Assembly (NCBI RefSeq): GCF_021043375.1
Contig: NZ_JAJNDV010000007.1
Span: forward strand, 1 to 64,000
Source: Sphingomonas sp. IC-56
Lineage (GTDB): Bacteria > Pseudomonadota > Alphaproteobacteria > Sphingomonadales > Sphingomonadaceae
Length of the DNA: 64,000 nt
Direction of reading: 5' to 3'
Shown here: positions 1-8,165 of the stretch, piece after piece
How positions within the stretch are numbered: the stretch's first letter is position 1
Layout of the letters: each line of letters begins with the position of its first letter
The notes under the pieces: model-generated
Told to the model about the DNA's origin: nothing
The model's database searches: none
The model's input: only the letters and a program-made list of their open reading frames with translations
Translations under genes and position numbers: made by a program

Positions 1-125
1 TCCCCCGGGAGGGGGAGGTGGCACGCGAAGCGTGACGGAGGGGTATTCTCCTCATGGTGCAAAGCTTGCGGCGCCTACCCCTCCACCAGCTTCGCTGGTC
101 CCCCTCCCCCTCCCGGGGAGGATTT
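1..125. repeat. Family A palindromic intergenic repeat (left end outside window)
   Basis: Long imperfect inverted repeat. The left arm carries GGGAGGGGGAGGTGG and the right arm carries CCCCCTCCCCCTCCCGG, with shorter internal palindromes such as CCAGCTTCGCTGG. The same design recurs at 8914-9057, and half copies lie at 53634-53689 and 57034-57087. The left end runs to the window edge, so its true boundary is unknown. The small open frame across it is not a gene. Confidence 0.75.
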
Positions 126-132
126 TACGGGA

Positions 133-160
133 ATCTCCCCTCCCTGAAAGGGAGGGGAGG
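133..160 (-). terminator. Hairpin downstream of gpmA
   Basis: An 11-bp stem (CTCCCCTCCCT and its complement) with a 3-base loop lies just past the gpmA stop codon on the minus strand. No clean U-run follows, only a few A/T bases, so termination is inferred from position and stem strength. Confidence 0.45.
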
Positions 161-168
161 AGCCGTTG

Positions 169-855
169 TCACCGCTCGCTCAGATAATACCGGTCCGTCG
201 CCTTCAGCGCGTCGTCCAACTCATACACGATCGGCTGCCCCGTCGGGATCTCCAGCCCCGTGATTTCGTCGTCCGAAATCCCCGACAGGTGCTTCACCAG
301 CGCGCGCAGTGAATTGCCGTGCGCCGAAATCAGCACCCGCTTGCCCGCCTTGATCTCCGGCAAGATGCGCGCCTCCCAATAGGGCAGCACCCGCGCGATC
401 GTGTCCTTCAGGCTCTCGGTCTGGGGGATCGCCACGCCCTTGTAGCGCTCGTCCTTGGCCAGGTCCCAGGCGGAGCCTTCCTCGGGCAGCGGCGGCGGCA
501 CGTCGAAGCTGCGGCGCCAGATCTTGACCTGGTCGTCCCCGTGCAGCGCCGCGGTCTCGGCCTTGTTCAGGCCCGTCAGCCCGCCATAATGCCGCTCGTT
601 CAGCCGCCAGTCCTTCTCTGTCGGCAGCCACAGCCGGCCCATCGCCTCCAGCGCCAGGTTCAGCGTCTTGATCGCGCGCGTCTGAAAGCTGGTGAAGGTC
701 AGGTCGAAATCGAGCCCTTTTTCCTTCATCAACTCACCCGCGGCCCAGGCTTCCTTTTCGCCCTGCTCGGTCAGGTTCACGTCCCACCAGCCGGTGAAGC
801 GGTTCTCCAAATTCCACGACGACTGGCCGTGGCGGATCAGGACGAGCTTGGGCAT
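169..855 (-). CDS. gpmA: 2,3-bisphosphoglycerate-dependent phosphoglycerate mutase
   Basis: Interconverts 3- and 2-phosphoglycerate in cytosolic glycolysis and gluconeogenesis. The 228-aa product has the histidine phosphatase signature: RHG at residues 8-10 (the His is phosphorylated), an NERHYG segment with the catalytic Glu in the middle, and [10 protein letters not shown] with the second catalytic His near residue 180. The length is slightly under the usual ~230-250 aa. The ATG at 855 was chosen over an upstream in-frame ATG at 921 because GGAGG lies just before it and family proteins begin [11 protein letters not shown]. It is divergent from the hydrolase at 927, so the two share a short promoter region. 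Confidence 0.96.
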   Translation of the reverse strand: MPKLVLIRHGQSSWNLENRFTGWWDVNLTEQGEKEAWAAGELMKEKGLDFDLTFTSFQTRAIKTLNLALEAMGRLWLPTEKDWRLNERHYGGLTGLNKAETAALHGDDQVKIWRRSFDVPPPLPEEGSAWDLAKDERYKGVAIPQTESLKDTIARVLPYWEARILPEIKAGKRVLISAHGNSLRALVKHLSGISDDEITGLEIPTGQPIVYELDDALKATDRYYLSER

Positions 856-926
856 GGGACCTCCTTGCATTGGGTTGGTCCGGTCCTTAGCGGCTGGGCC
901 GGGGCGGGCAAGCAGGAGCAAGTGTT

Positions 927-1658
927 ATGGCGATCGTGCGGCAAACCCTGGTCTATGACGGCCCTGGCGGCCCCTTTGAGGGCGTCGCGGCCTGGGACGA
1001 TGCGGTAGAGGGCGGGCGCCCCGCCGTGCTGGTCGTGCCCAACATCCTGGGACAGAAGGAAGCCGACAATCTGAAGGCAGAGGCGCTGGCCGAACTCGGC
1101 TATGTCGCGCTCGCCGCTGACGTCTTCGGCCAGGGTCGGCGCAAGACCGGCGCGTCCGAAAACGTCGCCGAATATATGAACGAACTGAACGCCGACCGCG
1201 CCCTGTTGCGCGACCGGCTGTCCGCCTCGCTAGACGCGCTTACCGGCCTTTCGGCCGCGGATCCGGCCAAAACCGCTGCGATTGGCTTCTGTTTCGGCGG
1301 AAAATGCGTGCTCGATATGGCGCGCGCGGGCTTGCCGATCCTGGGCGGGGTGTCGTTCCACGGCGTCTATGATCGCCCCGACTACGCCAACGTATCGCCG
1401 ATCACCGCAAAGCTGCTGGTCTGCCATGGCTGGGACGATCCCCTCTGCCCGCCCGACGTAACCGTTGAATTGGCACGGGAATTGACGGAAAGCGGCGCCG
1501 ATTGGCAGCTCCACGCCTATGGCCATGCCGGCCACGCCTTCACCGATGTCGATCGCAAGGGCGGCGACAATCCCGCCATCGCCTACGAACCCCGCGCCGA
1601 CGCTCGCAGCTGGCAGGCGATGACGAACTTTCTGGCCGATATTCTGCTAACCGATTGA
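927..1658 (+). CDS. Dienelactone hydrolase family protein
   Basis: Alpha/beta hydrolase of 243 aa. The nucleophile elbow GFCFGG carries Cys where serine hydrolases have Ser, as is typical of dienelactone hydrolases. An Asp in WDDPLCPP and a His in GHAGHAF complete the triad in the expected order. The family hydrolyses lactones or related esters, classically in aromatic ring-cleavage pathways. No aromatic degradation genes lie nearby, so the true substrate is unknown. There is no signal peptide, so it is cytosolic. The gene stands alone and is followed by a hairpin terminator shared with the convergent glutaredoxin gene. Confidence 0.88.
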   Translation: MAIVRQTLVYDGPGGPFEGVAAWDDAVEGGRPAVLVVPNILGQKEADNLKAEALAELGYVALAADVFGQGRRKTGASENVAEYMNELNADRALLRDRLSASLDALTGLSAADPAKTAAIGFCFGGKCVLDMARAGLPILGGVSFHGVYDRPDYANVSPITAKLLVCHGWDDPLCPPDVTVELARELTESGADWQLHAYGHAGHAFTDVDRKGGDNPAIAYEPRADARSWQAMTNFLADILLTD

Positions 1659-1671
1659 TTCTAAAAGGACG

Positions 1672-1696
1672 ATGGCCGAAGTTCGGCCACCGTTTT
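1672..1696. terminator. Hairpin terminator between convergent genes
   Basis: TGGCCGA and TCGGCCA form a tight stem, followed on the plus strand by a T-run (CCGTTTT). It lies 14 bases past the dienelactone hydrolase stop. Confidence 0.65.
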
Positions 1697-1717
1697 CCGC
1701 GTCTACCAGATAGTGGC

Positions 1718-1963
1718 TCAGCCCTGCAGGTGCCGCTCCAGATCGTCGCACCCGCCAATCCGCTCCTCGCCGATAAAGATCAGCGGCGTGGTGCGAATTC
1801 CATGCTCCGCCTTGAAGTCTTCCACCTGTTCCCGCGTGGTCAAATGGCGGTCATCCACCTGAAATCCATTCGCCTCCAGCAACTCCTTGGCCCGCACGCC
1901 AAAGGGGCAGACATGGTCTGAAAGCACCATCCGGTGCAGCGTCGCGCTTTGTTGATCGGTCAT
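1718..1963 (-). CDS. Glutaredoxin family protein
   Basis: Small thioredoxin-fold protein of 81 aa, the size of a single-domain glutaredoxin. The active-site position reads CPFG after a beta strand (HRMVLSDHV), so the second Cys of the CPYC motif is Gly, as in some monothiol-type members. The cis-Pro loop is TTP (RTTPLIFI), followed by the GG of the glutathione-binding region (IGGCDDL). It probably uses glutathione to reduce mixed disulfides or to carry a cluster. It has no CGFS motif, so it is not a canonical Grx4/GrxD. It is convergent with the hydrolase at 927 and divergent from the amidotransferase at 2038. Confidence 0.85.
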   Translation of the reverse strand: MTDQQSATLHRMVLSDHVCPFGVRAKELLEANGFQVDDRHLTTREQVEDFKAEHGIRTTPLIFIGEERIGGCDDLERHLQG

Positions 1964-2037
1964 AGGATGCGCAACTTATCGGGCGGCAAAGGCGTTCCGC
2001 CCAACCTTGCCCAAGCCGCATTTTCAGGAACTTAGCC

Positions 2038-2895
2038 ATGCGTTTTCTCGTCGCAGAATGCGAACCGCCCGAAGCGCGCGAGAAGCGGCGGGAAAGCGTC
2101 GGCCGCAGTTCGGGGGAGACTTATCTGGAGGTGCTGCACAAGCTCGCCCCCGGTGCCGAGTGCGACCGGCTGAAGCCCACCGACAGCCGGGCCGAGATCC
2201 CTAGCCGAGAAGCCCTGAGTGCCTACGACGCGGTCTTCCTCACCGGCTCGCCGCTGCACCTGTGGCAGGACAGCCCGGAGGCACGCCGCCAGATCGAGTT
2301 CATGCAAAAGGTATTCGCCTCCGGCACGCCGTCCTTCGGCTCCTGTGCCGGCCTCCAGGTCGCCTGCGTCGCGGCGGGCGGCAAGGTCCGTTCAATGGGC
2401 CAGCGCCGCGAAGCCGGCTTTGCCCGCCGCCTGGTCGCGACCGACGCCGGCCGCAATCACCCGCTGCTCGACGGGCGCCCTGCCAGCTATGACGCGCCCG
2501 CGATCCACACCGACGAAGTCGAGCAACTCCCCGAAGGCGCCACGCTGCTCGCCAGCAATCGCGTCACGCACGTGCAAGCCGCCGAGATCCGCTGCGGCGA
2601 TGGGGTTTTCTGGGGCGTCCAATACCACCCAGAGATCTCGCTGCGCGAAGTCGCCGCCGCGCTACGCCGCCAGTCCGACGACCTGCTCGAACACGGCCTC
2701 GCGCGCAGCGAAGCCGATGTCGAGCAACTGGCGGAACAGGTCGACGCGCTGCACGAGGCGCCGGATCGCGCCGATCTCGCCTGGCGTCTGGGGCTCGACG
2801 ATCAGGTCACGGTCCCGGAGCAGCGCACCCGCGAACTCCGCAACTTCATCGAGTATCTGGTGCAGCCAACGCGCAGCCGACGCGGCCGCGCATAA
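2038..2895 (+). CDS. Class I glutamine amidotransferase-like protein
   Basis: A 285-aa protein with a GATase1 fold. The nucleophile Cys sits in FGSCAGLQV near residue 103, and the His-Glu of the triad lies in VQYHPEISL near residue 195. This resembles stand-alone GMP-synthase-like amidotransferases. A C-terminal extension of about 80 residues, rich in charged and Ala residues (LARSEADVEQLAEQ), has no recognised domain. No synthase partner is adjacent, so the acceptor of the ammonia is unknown. Such proteins can also act as gamma-glutamyl hydrolases. The gene converges on the M14 carboxypeptidase with 13 bases between stops. Confidence 0.85.
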   Translation: MRFLVAECEPPEAREKRRESVGRSSGETYLEVLHKLAPGAECDRLKPTDSRAEIPSREALSAYDAVFLTGSPLHLWQDSPEARRQIEFMQKVFASGTPSFGSCAGLQVACVAAGGKVRSMGQRREAGFARRLVATDAGRNHPLLDGRPASYDAPAIHTDEVEQLPEGATLLASNRVTHVQAAEIRCGDGVFWGVQYHPEISLREVAAALRRQSDDLLEHGLARSEADVEQLAEQVDALHEAPDRADLAWRLGLDDQVTVPEQRTRELRNFIEYLVQPTRSRRGRA

Positions 2896-2908
2896 GGGCC
2901 GCCGCCAC

Positions 2909-4027
2909 TCAAATCTCGTCGATCATCCCGGCCAGCGTCTCGAGCGACGCATGCGCCAGCACCTTGCAGCGTGCCGGCGACCAGGCGAACTCGGGGTCCG
3001 CGTTGGCGTCGTGATCCTTGAACGGCATCTCCAGCGTCATCGCCACGGCGCCGAAGCGCTCGGCAAGCTGGTTGGTCGACATGGTCAGGTTGGCCGTACC
3101 GGGTGCCGACTTGGGATAGCCAAGCTCGATCTGAAACTCGGGCGTCTGTGCCGCCAAGCGCCGGCAATATTCGTAGAACTTCTCGCCATGCGCGTCGGAC
3201 CAGCTCGGAATGCCCTCATATCCGGCCAGGAAGTTCGCCGGGATCGCCTCGTCGCCGTGCACGTCCATGGCGAAGGCCACGCCGGTCTCGTCCATGCGGT
3301 TCCGCACGCATAACACTTCGGGGCTGCGCTCAAGGGTCGGGCTGTGCCATTCGCGGTTCAGGTTCACGCCGGCCGCGTTGGTACGCAGATGGCCGCGCCG
3401 CGAACCGTCCGGGTTCATGTTGGGCACTAGGTGGAAGGTCGCCTTTTCCCGCAGCGCCTGCGCGGTCGCGTCGCCGGCATCGGTAAGCTTTTCCAACAGC
3501 CCTTCCATGAACCACTCGGCCATGGTCTCGCCGGGATGCTGACGCGCATAGAACCACACCTGCTTGGGTCCATCGCCTAGGCTCAGATAGTCGATCGGCT
3601 GCCCATCCAGCGTGGTGCCCAGTTCCCGGTGCGTCACGCCCGGCTGCGCGGCGATGCGCGCGATCAGGTCGTGGTGGCGCTCCATGGAATAGGGCGCGAA
3701 GTACGCGAACCAGATCACGTCGCTGTCGATGTTGCGCGTAAATTCCAGCACGCCATCGGCATAGCGGGTGTCGGTCGTCCGCCATGCCTGGCGGTCGGTG
3801 CTCCAGCGCGCGCGGTAGCCCGGCCAGCCAAAGGCATAGGCCGCGCCGCCCGCATTCAGGATGCGGAAGGTCAGCGTCCGCCCCTTGGCGCCCGCTATGC
3901 GGAAGTGGAACCATTGAAAGAAGTCGGACAGGTGATCCGCGACGATCTCCAGATCGACGCGGTCCCCTTCGATGCCAACCAGGCGAATATTGCCGCTGTC
4001 GAAGCCGGCGTTGATGTGGACGGTCAT
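2909..4027 (-). CDS. M14-type (cytosolic) zinc carboxypeptidase
   Basis: A 372-aa metallocarboxypeptidase of the M14 cytosolic branch. An N-terminal beta-rich domain (residues about 1-120, with FQWFHFRIAGAKG) precedes the catalytic domain. The zinc ligands are in ARQHPGETMAEW (His and Glu) and DVHGDE (His), and the catalytic Glu is in TLEMPFKD. It lacks a signal peptide. The ATG at 4027 was chosen because it overlaps the stop of the upstream lipoprotein gene by 4 bp and starts the conserved N-terminal domain. The open frame extends far upstream only because it runs antiphase through that lipoprotein gene. Likely role: removal of C-terminal residues from peptides or proteins; the substrate is not predictable. 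Confidence 0.9.
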   Translation of the reverse strand: MTVHINAGFDSGNIRLVGIEGDRVDLEIVADHLSDFFQWFHFRIAGAKGRTLTFRILNAGGAAYAFGWPGYRARWSTDRQAWRTTDTRYADGVLEFTRNIDSDVIWFAYFAPYSMERHHDLIARIAAQPGVTHRELGTTLDGQPIDYLSLGDGPKQVWFYARQHPGETMAEWFMEGLLEKLTDAGDATAQALREKATFHLVPNMNPDGSRRGHLRTNAAGVNLNREWHSPTLERSPEVLCVRNRMDETGVAFAMDVHGDEAIPANFLAGYEGIPSWSDAHGEKFYEYCRRLAAQTPEFQIELGYPKSAPGTANLTMSTNQLAERFGAVAMTLEMPFKDHDANADPEFAWSPARCKVLAHASLETLAGMIDEI

Positions 4028-4641
4028 TTCACCGTGGTAGTCACCCCGGACTCGCCTGGGAAGTCCCTGAACAGCGCGCGCGACAGCCGCACCGCCTGGT
4101 CGCGCGGATCGCTGCCCTTGGTGCCGCTGACCGTTTCGGTGATCGCCCGGCCTTCCCAGATCGTGCTGTTGTCGGCACGCCGACGCAGCTGCACCCACAG
4201 TTCGGTGCCCACCACGTTGCGGGTCTTGCCGCCCAGGCCGAAGTTCAGCCCCCCGCTCAGCCCTACGCCGCCGCCGCGACGACCGCCGCTGAAGCTGCCG
4301 CCGCCGAGCCCGATGGAGACCGGCGATGGTTCTTGAATGGTGCCGCGCGGCCCGCGGCGAAACGACACCACGCCGATATAGGCCGAAGGCATGGCGCTGG
4401 TGGAGCGAACATAGCCGAGCCGCGCAAGCTCGGCGCCGACGGCATCGGCATAGACCTGGAACTCGGGGCCCATGACGATGTCCGCGCCCGTCAGCGGCTC
4501 GATCGCGACGGTGGTCCGCTCCATCGGCTGGCCCAGATGATAGCGGGTAACGTCTACCGGCGCCGTGCGGTATGTGGTGGCGCACCCCGCGAGCAACGTC
4601 GCGGCGACGGCGGCAACGGCAAAGCGGATCGGCTTGGGCAC
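4024..4641 (-). CDS. DUF4136-like lipoprotein
   Basis: A 205-aa predicted lipoprotein. It has a basic N-terminus, a hydrophobic stretch and the lipobox LLAGC with Cys near residue 19. The mature part resembles DUF4136 proteins: an N-terminal strand region, a glycine-rich centre (GLGGGSFSGGRRGGGVG) and a C-terminal segment ending in a putative strand (ELWVQLRRRADNSTIWEGRA). Function is unknown. It is the first gene of a two-gene unit, and its stop overlaps the start of the M14 carboxypeptidase by 4 bp, which suggests translational coupling. Transcription starts in the 165-base gap shared with rpmJ. Confidence 0.82.
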   Translation of the reverse strand: MPKPIRFAVAAVAATLLAGCATTYRTAPVDVTRYHLGQPMERTTVAIEPLTGADIVMGPEFQVYADAVGAELARLGYVRSTSAMPSAYIGVVSFRRGPRGTIQEPSPVSIGLGGGSFSGGRRGGGVGLSGGLNFGLGGKTRNVVGTELWVQLRRRADNSTIWEGRAITETVSGTKGSDPRDQAVRLSRALFRDFPGESGVTTTVK

Positions 4642-4730
4642 GGGCGGAAACTCCTGTTTCGAGAGCGGAACGTCTCGACGGAGTCCAACCCCGTCCGCGT
4701 CGACTCGTTCCCACTTCGGGGCCGGGCACC

Positions 4731-4757
4731 TTGACTTCCCCAGCCCCCGATTATAGG
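4731..4757 (+). promoter_or_regulatory. Candidate sigma-70-type promoter for rpmJ
   Basis: TTGACT at 4731-4736 and TATAGG at 4752-4757 are separated by 15 bases, slightly short of optimal. This leaves a leader of roughly 40 bases before the rpmJ ATG at 4807. The prediction is by eye only. Confidence 0.35.
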
Positions 4758-4806
4758 CGGGCGCCTCTTTTTCGGCATTCCTATTAGTTTGAGAAGCGAA
4801 TCGGTC

Positions 4807-4932
4807 ATGAAGATCGTGAATTCATTGAAGTCGCTCAAGGGGCGGCACCGCGACAACCGCGTGATCCGTCGTCGTGGCCGGATCTATGTGATCAACAAGA
4901 CGCAGAAGCGCTTCAAGGCCCGCCAGGGCTGA
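4807..4932 (+). CDS. rpmJ: 50S ribosomal protein L36 (zinc-independent form)
   Basis: A 41-aa, highly basic protein starting [17 protein letters not shown] and ending KRFKARQG, as in alphaproteobacterial L36. It lacks the four zinc-binding residues (C-C-C-H) of the C+ form, so it is the C- type that works without zinc. It is a structural component of the large subunit. It was found by reading the sequence directly, being too short for a usual length cut-off. The HAD phosphatase gene begins 5 bases after its stop, so the two are probably co-transcribed. Confidence 0.95.
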   Translation: MKIVNSLKSLKGRHRDNRVIRRRGRIYVINKTQKRFKARQG

Positions 4933-4937
4933 TCTGC

Positions 4938-5552
4938 ATGGGGAAGCCGCGCGCCGTCATCTTCGATGTCGGCAACGTGCTCTTCTCCTGGGATCCGCGC
5001 TTCTTGTACGAGCGCCTGATCGAGGACGATCGGGCGCTCGACGCGTTTCTGAAGGACGTGGTCACCAAGGAGTGGCATTTCCAGCATGACGCTGGACGCC
5101 CCTTCGCCGAGACATCGGCGGAGCTTGCTGCGCTGTATCCGCATCATGCGGATCTGATTGCTGCTTGGGGACCGCGCTTCAACGAAAGCATCGGACCAGC
5201 GATTCCGGGTATGGCCGAGATCGTCGAGCAACTCGACGCGTCTGGCGTTCCCCTGTTCGCGATCACCAATTTCTCCGGCGAGTTCTGGCGCGAATGGGTG
5301 CCGAACCACAAGGAGCTGTTCGACCGCTTCCGCGACATCGTCGTCTCGGGCGACGAGAAGCTGGTGAAGCCGGACCCGGCCATCTACCGCCTCGCCCTCG
5401 ATCGGTTTGGTCTTGAGGCTCGCGAAGCCGTGTTCGTCGACGACAATGCCGCCAACATCGATGCGGCCGCAGCGATGGGCATTCACGCAGTCCTGTTTAC
5501 CGATGCCGCCGCTTTTCGCGGCGAACTGGTACAACTGGGGCTGCTCCACTAA
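4938..5552 (+). CDS. HAD-IA family hydrolase/phosphatase
   Basis: A 204-aa haloacid dehalogenase-superfamily protein. Motif I is FDVGNVLFSW, where the second Asp of DxD is replaced by Asn (DVGN). This replacement is common in the YihX-like subgroup that acts on glucose-1-phosphate. Motif II is ITNFSG, motif III is the Lys of KPDPAIYR, and motif IV is FVDDNAANI. The cap domain is helical and lies after motif I (subclass IA). The product is cytosolic, and its substrate is probably a small phosphometabolite. The gene follows rpmJ by 5 bases and is followed immediately by a family B repeat that may end transcription. Confidence 0.88.
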   Translation: MGKPRAVIFDVGNVLFSWDPRFLYERLIEDDRALDAFLKDVVTKEWHFQHDAGRPFAETSAELAALYPHHADLIAAWGPRFNESIGPAIPGMAEIVEQLDASGVPLFAITNFSGEFWREWVPNHKELFDRFRDIVVSGDEKLVKPDPAIYRLALDRFGLEAREAVFVDDNAANIDAAAAMGIHAVLFTDAAAFRGELVQLGLLH

Positions 5553-5557
5553 TCTCC

Positions 5558-5637
5558 CGTCACCCCGGCCTTGAGCCGGGATCCCGTTCTTCTGATCGCC
5601 TATATCAGCGGGACCCCGGCTCAAGGCCGGGGCGACG
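5558..5637. repeat. Family B palindromic repeat
   Basis: The inverted arms CGTCACCCCGGCCTTGAGCC and the near-complement GGCTCAAGGCCGGGGCGACG enclose a short variable centre. It begins 5 bases after the HAD stop codon. Near-identical arms occur at 53713-53795 and 60307-60390. When transcribed it would fold into a long stem and may act as a terminator for both convergent genes. Confidence 0.85.
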
Positions 5638-5662
5638 AAGCGTGTACGCAGGAACGGAAGGC

Positions 5663-7129
5663 TTACGCCTCCGGCCCGCCATAGTTCTTCAACTCGTCCC
5701 CTGTGATCGTGACGACGTGCAGCACGTTGGTCGATCCCGGCGTTCCGAACGGCACGCCGGCAGTGACGATGATGCGCTCGCCTGCGCCTGCCAGATTGTG
5801 GCGCAGCGCCATGCGCTTGGCCTTGGCGACCATCTCCTCAAAGGAATCGACGTCGCGGGTATTCACCGCATGCGTGCCCCACAGAAGGCCGGCGCGGCGG
5901 GCGGTTTCGATCCGAGGGGTCAGCACCAGGATCGGCACGGTGGGCCGCTCGCGCGAGATGCGGCGTGCGGTGGATCCGGAACTGGTGAAGCACACGATAG
6001 CGGCGGCAGACACGGTGCAGGCGATGTTCTTAGCCGCCTCGGCAAGCGCGTCGGCGGTCGTGGGATCTGGTTTGGTCACGGTGAAGTGGACGCGGTCACC
6101 ATGCGCGGGATCGCGCTCCACGGCGTCGGCGATGGAGTTCATCATCGCCACCGATTCCACCGGCCACTGACCCGCGGCGCTTTCGGCCGAAAGCATGATC
6201 GCATCGGCGCCGTCATACACCGCCGTCGCCACGTCAGAGACTTCGGCGCGGGTAGGCGAGGGGCTCTCGATCATCGATTCGAGCATCTGCGTCGCCACGA
6301 TCACTGGGCGCCCCATGCGGCGGGCGGTCTCGACGATGCGCTTCTGGAGCGGGGGGACCGACTGGGGCGGCAGCTCGACACCCAGATCGCCGCGTGCGAC
6401 CATGACACCGTCACACTGCTCGACGATTTCTTCCAGGCGCGTGATCGCGCTGGGCTTCTCGATCTTGGCGAGCAACGCAGCCTTGCCGCCGATCAGGCGG
6501 CGGGCTTCCATCAGGTCCTCGGGGCGTTGCACGAAGCTGAGTGCGATCCAGTCCACGTTCTGGTCGACGCTGAAAGCGAGGTCGCTACGGTCCTTTTCGG
6601 TAAGCGCGGCGAGCGGCAGCACCATGTCGGGAACGTTCAAGCCCTTGGAATTGGACAGGAATCCGCCAACCTCTACGCGCGTGACCAGCCGATCGGGCGT
6701 GGCCGAGAGCACGCGCAGCACCATCTTGCCATCGTCAAGCAGCAGGCGCGCATCGGCATGCGCGGCCTCGAAAATCTCGCGGTGGGGCAGCTGGACGCGG
6801 GTCGCGTCGCCCGGGGCCGGGTCGCGGTCGAGGACGAATTCCTGACCGGCGGTGAGCATCACCTTGCCCTCGGCAAACTTGCCGACGCGCAGCTTGGGCC
6901 CCTGAAGGTCGGCGAGGATGGTGGTGGGGCGGCCGCGCGACTTTTCCAGCGCGCGGATCGCCTGGATCACCGGAACCTTGGAAGCCTGGTCGCCATGGCT
7001 CATGTTGATGCGGAAGGCGTCGGCGCCTGCGTCGAACAGCTTCTCGATCATTTCGAACGAATTGCTGGCGGGGCCTAGGGTCGCGAGCACGCGGACCTTC
7101 CGGGAACGGGGGCTTACCGCCTGTGTCAT
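5663..7129 (-). CDS. pyk: Pyruvate kinase
   Basis: A 488-aa enzyme converting phosphoenolpyruvate and ADP to pyruvate and ATP, the last step of glycolysis. It opens with RKVRVLATLGPAS. The segment LADLQGPKLRVG begins the B domain. The metal and phosphate site is seen in AKIEKPSAI and in the MVARGDLGVELP segment, with TQMLESM following. The C-terminal allosteric domain runs from about residue 350 to the end. The length matches bacterial type II enzymes. It is divergent from the DUF1244 gene and has its own promoter region of about 70 bases. With gpmA at the start of the window it gives two lower-glycolysis genes, but they are not linked in an operon. Confidence 0.96.
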   Translation of the reverse strand: MTQAVSPRSRKVRVLATLGPASNSFEMIEKLFDAGADAFRINMSHGDQASKVPVIQAIRALEKSRGRPTTILADLQGPKLRVGKFAEGKVMLTAGQEFVLDRDPAPGDATRVQLPHREIFEAAHADARLLLDDGKMVLRVLSATPDRLVTRVEVGGFLSNSKGLNVPDMVLPLAALTEKDRSDLAFSVDQNVDWIALSFVQRPEDLMEARRLIGGKAALLAKIEKPSAITRLEEIVEQCDGVMVARGDLGVELPPQSVPPLQKRIVETARRMGRPVIVATQMLESMIESPSPTRAEVSDVATAVYDGADAIMLSAESAAGQWPVESVAMMNSIADAVERDPAHGDRVHFTVTKPDPTTADALAEAAKNIACTVSAAAIVCFTSSGSTARRISRERPTVPILVLTPRIETARRAGLLWGTHAVNTRDVDSFEEMVAKAKRMALRHNLAGAGERIIVTAGVPFGTPGSTNVLHVVTITGDELKNYGGPEA

Positions 7130-7201
7130 ATAAATGCTCCTCGCCTTGTGCGCGCTCGCCTCTAACCTCTATTGCTGAAGGATCAACTATGGAGACTCCC
7201 C

Positions 7202-7504
7202 TTGGCGACGCTCGACACGCTGGATGATGCTACCGCTGCGGCGGCTTTCCGCCGGCTTGTGCGCCATCTGCAGCACCGCCACGACGCGGAGAATATCGAG
7301 CTGATGGGGCTCGCCGGCTTTTGCCGCAACTGCCTGGCCGACTGGGTGATGGAAGCCGATGGCGCGATGACCCGCGACGAAGCGCGCGAACTGATCCACG
7401 GCATGCCGGCGGCCGAGTGGAAGGCGAAGCACCAGGGCGAGGCGACGCCCGAGCAGCTGGCGCGGATGAAGGCCAGCGTCGCACGCAACCAGCCGCACCC
7501 CTGA
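7202..7504 (+). CDS. DUF1244 domain protein
   Basis: A 100-aa small protein of the DUF1244 family, common in Alphaproteobacteria. The conserved core is RHLQHRHDAENIELM followed by GFCRNCLADW, with a Cys-x-x-Cys pair that could bind metal. Function is not established. The start is uncertain. A TTG at 7202 has GGAG seven bases upstream at 7191-7194, while another in-frame TTG at 7172 would add 10 residues without a clear ribosome site. The body of the gene is not in doubt. It is divergent from pyk and is followed by 130 bases before the GapR-like gene. Confidence 0.85.
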   Translation: MATLDTLDDATAAAAFRRLVRHLQHRHDAENIELMGLAGFCRNCLADWVMEADGAMTRDEARELIHGMPAAEWKAKHQGEATPEQLARMKASVARNQPHP

Positions 7505-7634
7505 CAAGCGGGGCTTGAGCGGGGAGCGAGCGTCCTTTAAGCGCGCCGCTTCCATCTTCATCGCCGCTCGCCCGAGCCCCGCGTGATTCGCGTGGCCGCC
7601 TGCGACGCGGTGCCAGACCTACGGAGTAACCCCC

Positions 7635-7871
7635 ATGTCCGATTCGATTTCCGCCGAACAGCTCCGCCTTCTGATCGAGCGGATCGAGCGGCTGGAAGAA
7701 GAGAAGAAGGGCATCGCCGACGACATCAAGGACGTCTATGGCGAGGCCAAGTCGACCGGCTTCGACATCAAGACGATGCGCACCATCATCCGGCTGCGCC
7801 GCATGGAAAAGCATCACCGCGACGAAGCGGACATGCTGCTGGAAACCTACAAGCAGGCGCTGGGGATCTGA
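7635..7871 (+). CDS. GapR-like DNA-binding protein (DUF2312/UPF0335)
   Basis: A 78-aa, highly charged helical protein with ISAEQLRLLIERIERLEEEKK at the start and DVYGEAKSTGFD in the middle, the diagnostic signature of DUF2312. The N-terminal half is a predicted coiled coil. In Caulobacter the family member GapR binds AT-rich or overtwisted DNA and helps chromosome replication and topoisomerase action. The same nucleoid-associated role is inferred here. It is a single gene with AACCCCC then ATG at the start, and no strong Shine-Dalgarno sequence is visible. Confidence 0.9.
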   Translation: MSDSISAEQLRLLIERIERLEEEKKGIADDIKDVYGEAKSTGFDIKTMRTIIRLRRMEKHHRDEADMLLETYKQALGI

Positions 7872-7892
7872 TCTTCGGCGTGGGCTGATTCG

Positions 7893-8063
7893 GGGTCACG
7901 CGAAGGCGCGAAGGCGCGGAGAGAAGTGTAGATGTTCGCACAAAGGCGCAGAGGTGTCTTCCCGCCGCGGAACATCAATTAGCTGGACTAACTGCCGCTA
8001 ACGCGGCGGGTAGATGTGGCCTCCCGCACATCCTCTCTGCGCCTCCGCTCCTCTGCGTGACCC
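7893..8063. repeat. Family D inverted repeat in the gapR-yebC gap
   Basis: The gap from 7872 to 8165 contains no gene. Its outer arms are inverted: GGTCACGCGAAGGCGCGAAG at 7894-7913 resembles the complement of GCGCCTCCGCTCCTCTGCGTGACC at 8039-8062. A further degenerate copy of the arm (CACAAAGGCGCAGAGGTG) lies inside. It was seen only once in this window, so family status rests on the internal similarity. Confidence 0.55.
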
Positions 8064-8165
8064 TCTACCTTCTTCGGCTTCGCGAGACCCAAATCGGCGC
8101 CCGCCATTGCCCGCAGGCCCGCGCCTGTCCTAGAGACGCAGCCACCGAATTCAGACGAGAGCGCA

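Noticed and set aside
2219..3313. 364-codon plus-strand frame after the amidotransferase
   Set aside because: Out of phase with the amidotransferase, then antisense to the M14 carboxypeptidase; Ser/Arg-rich composition.
4731..4757. Riboswitch upstream of rpmJ
   Set aside because: The leader is only about 40 bases with no recognisable aptamer; only a weak promoter can be supported.
5642..7078. 478-codon plus-strand frame opposite pyk
   Set aside because: Complement of pyruvate kinase, composition typical of a shadow frame.
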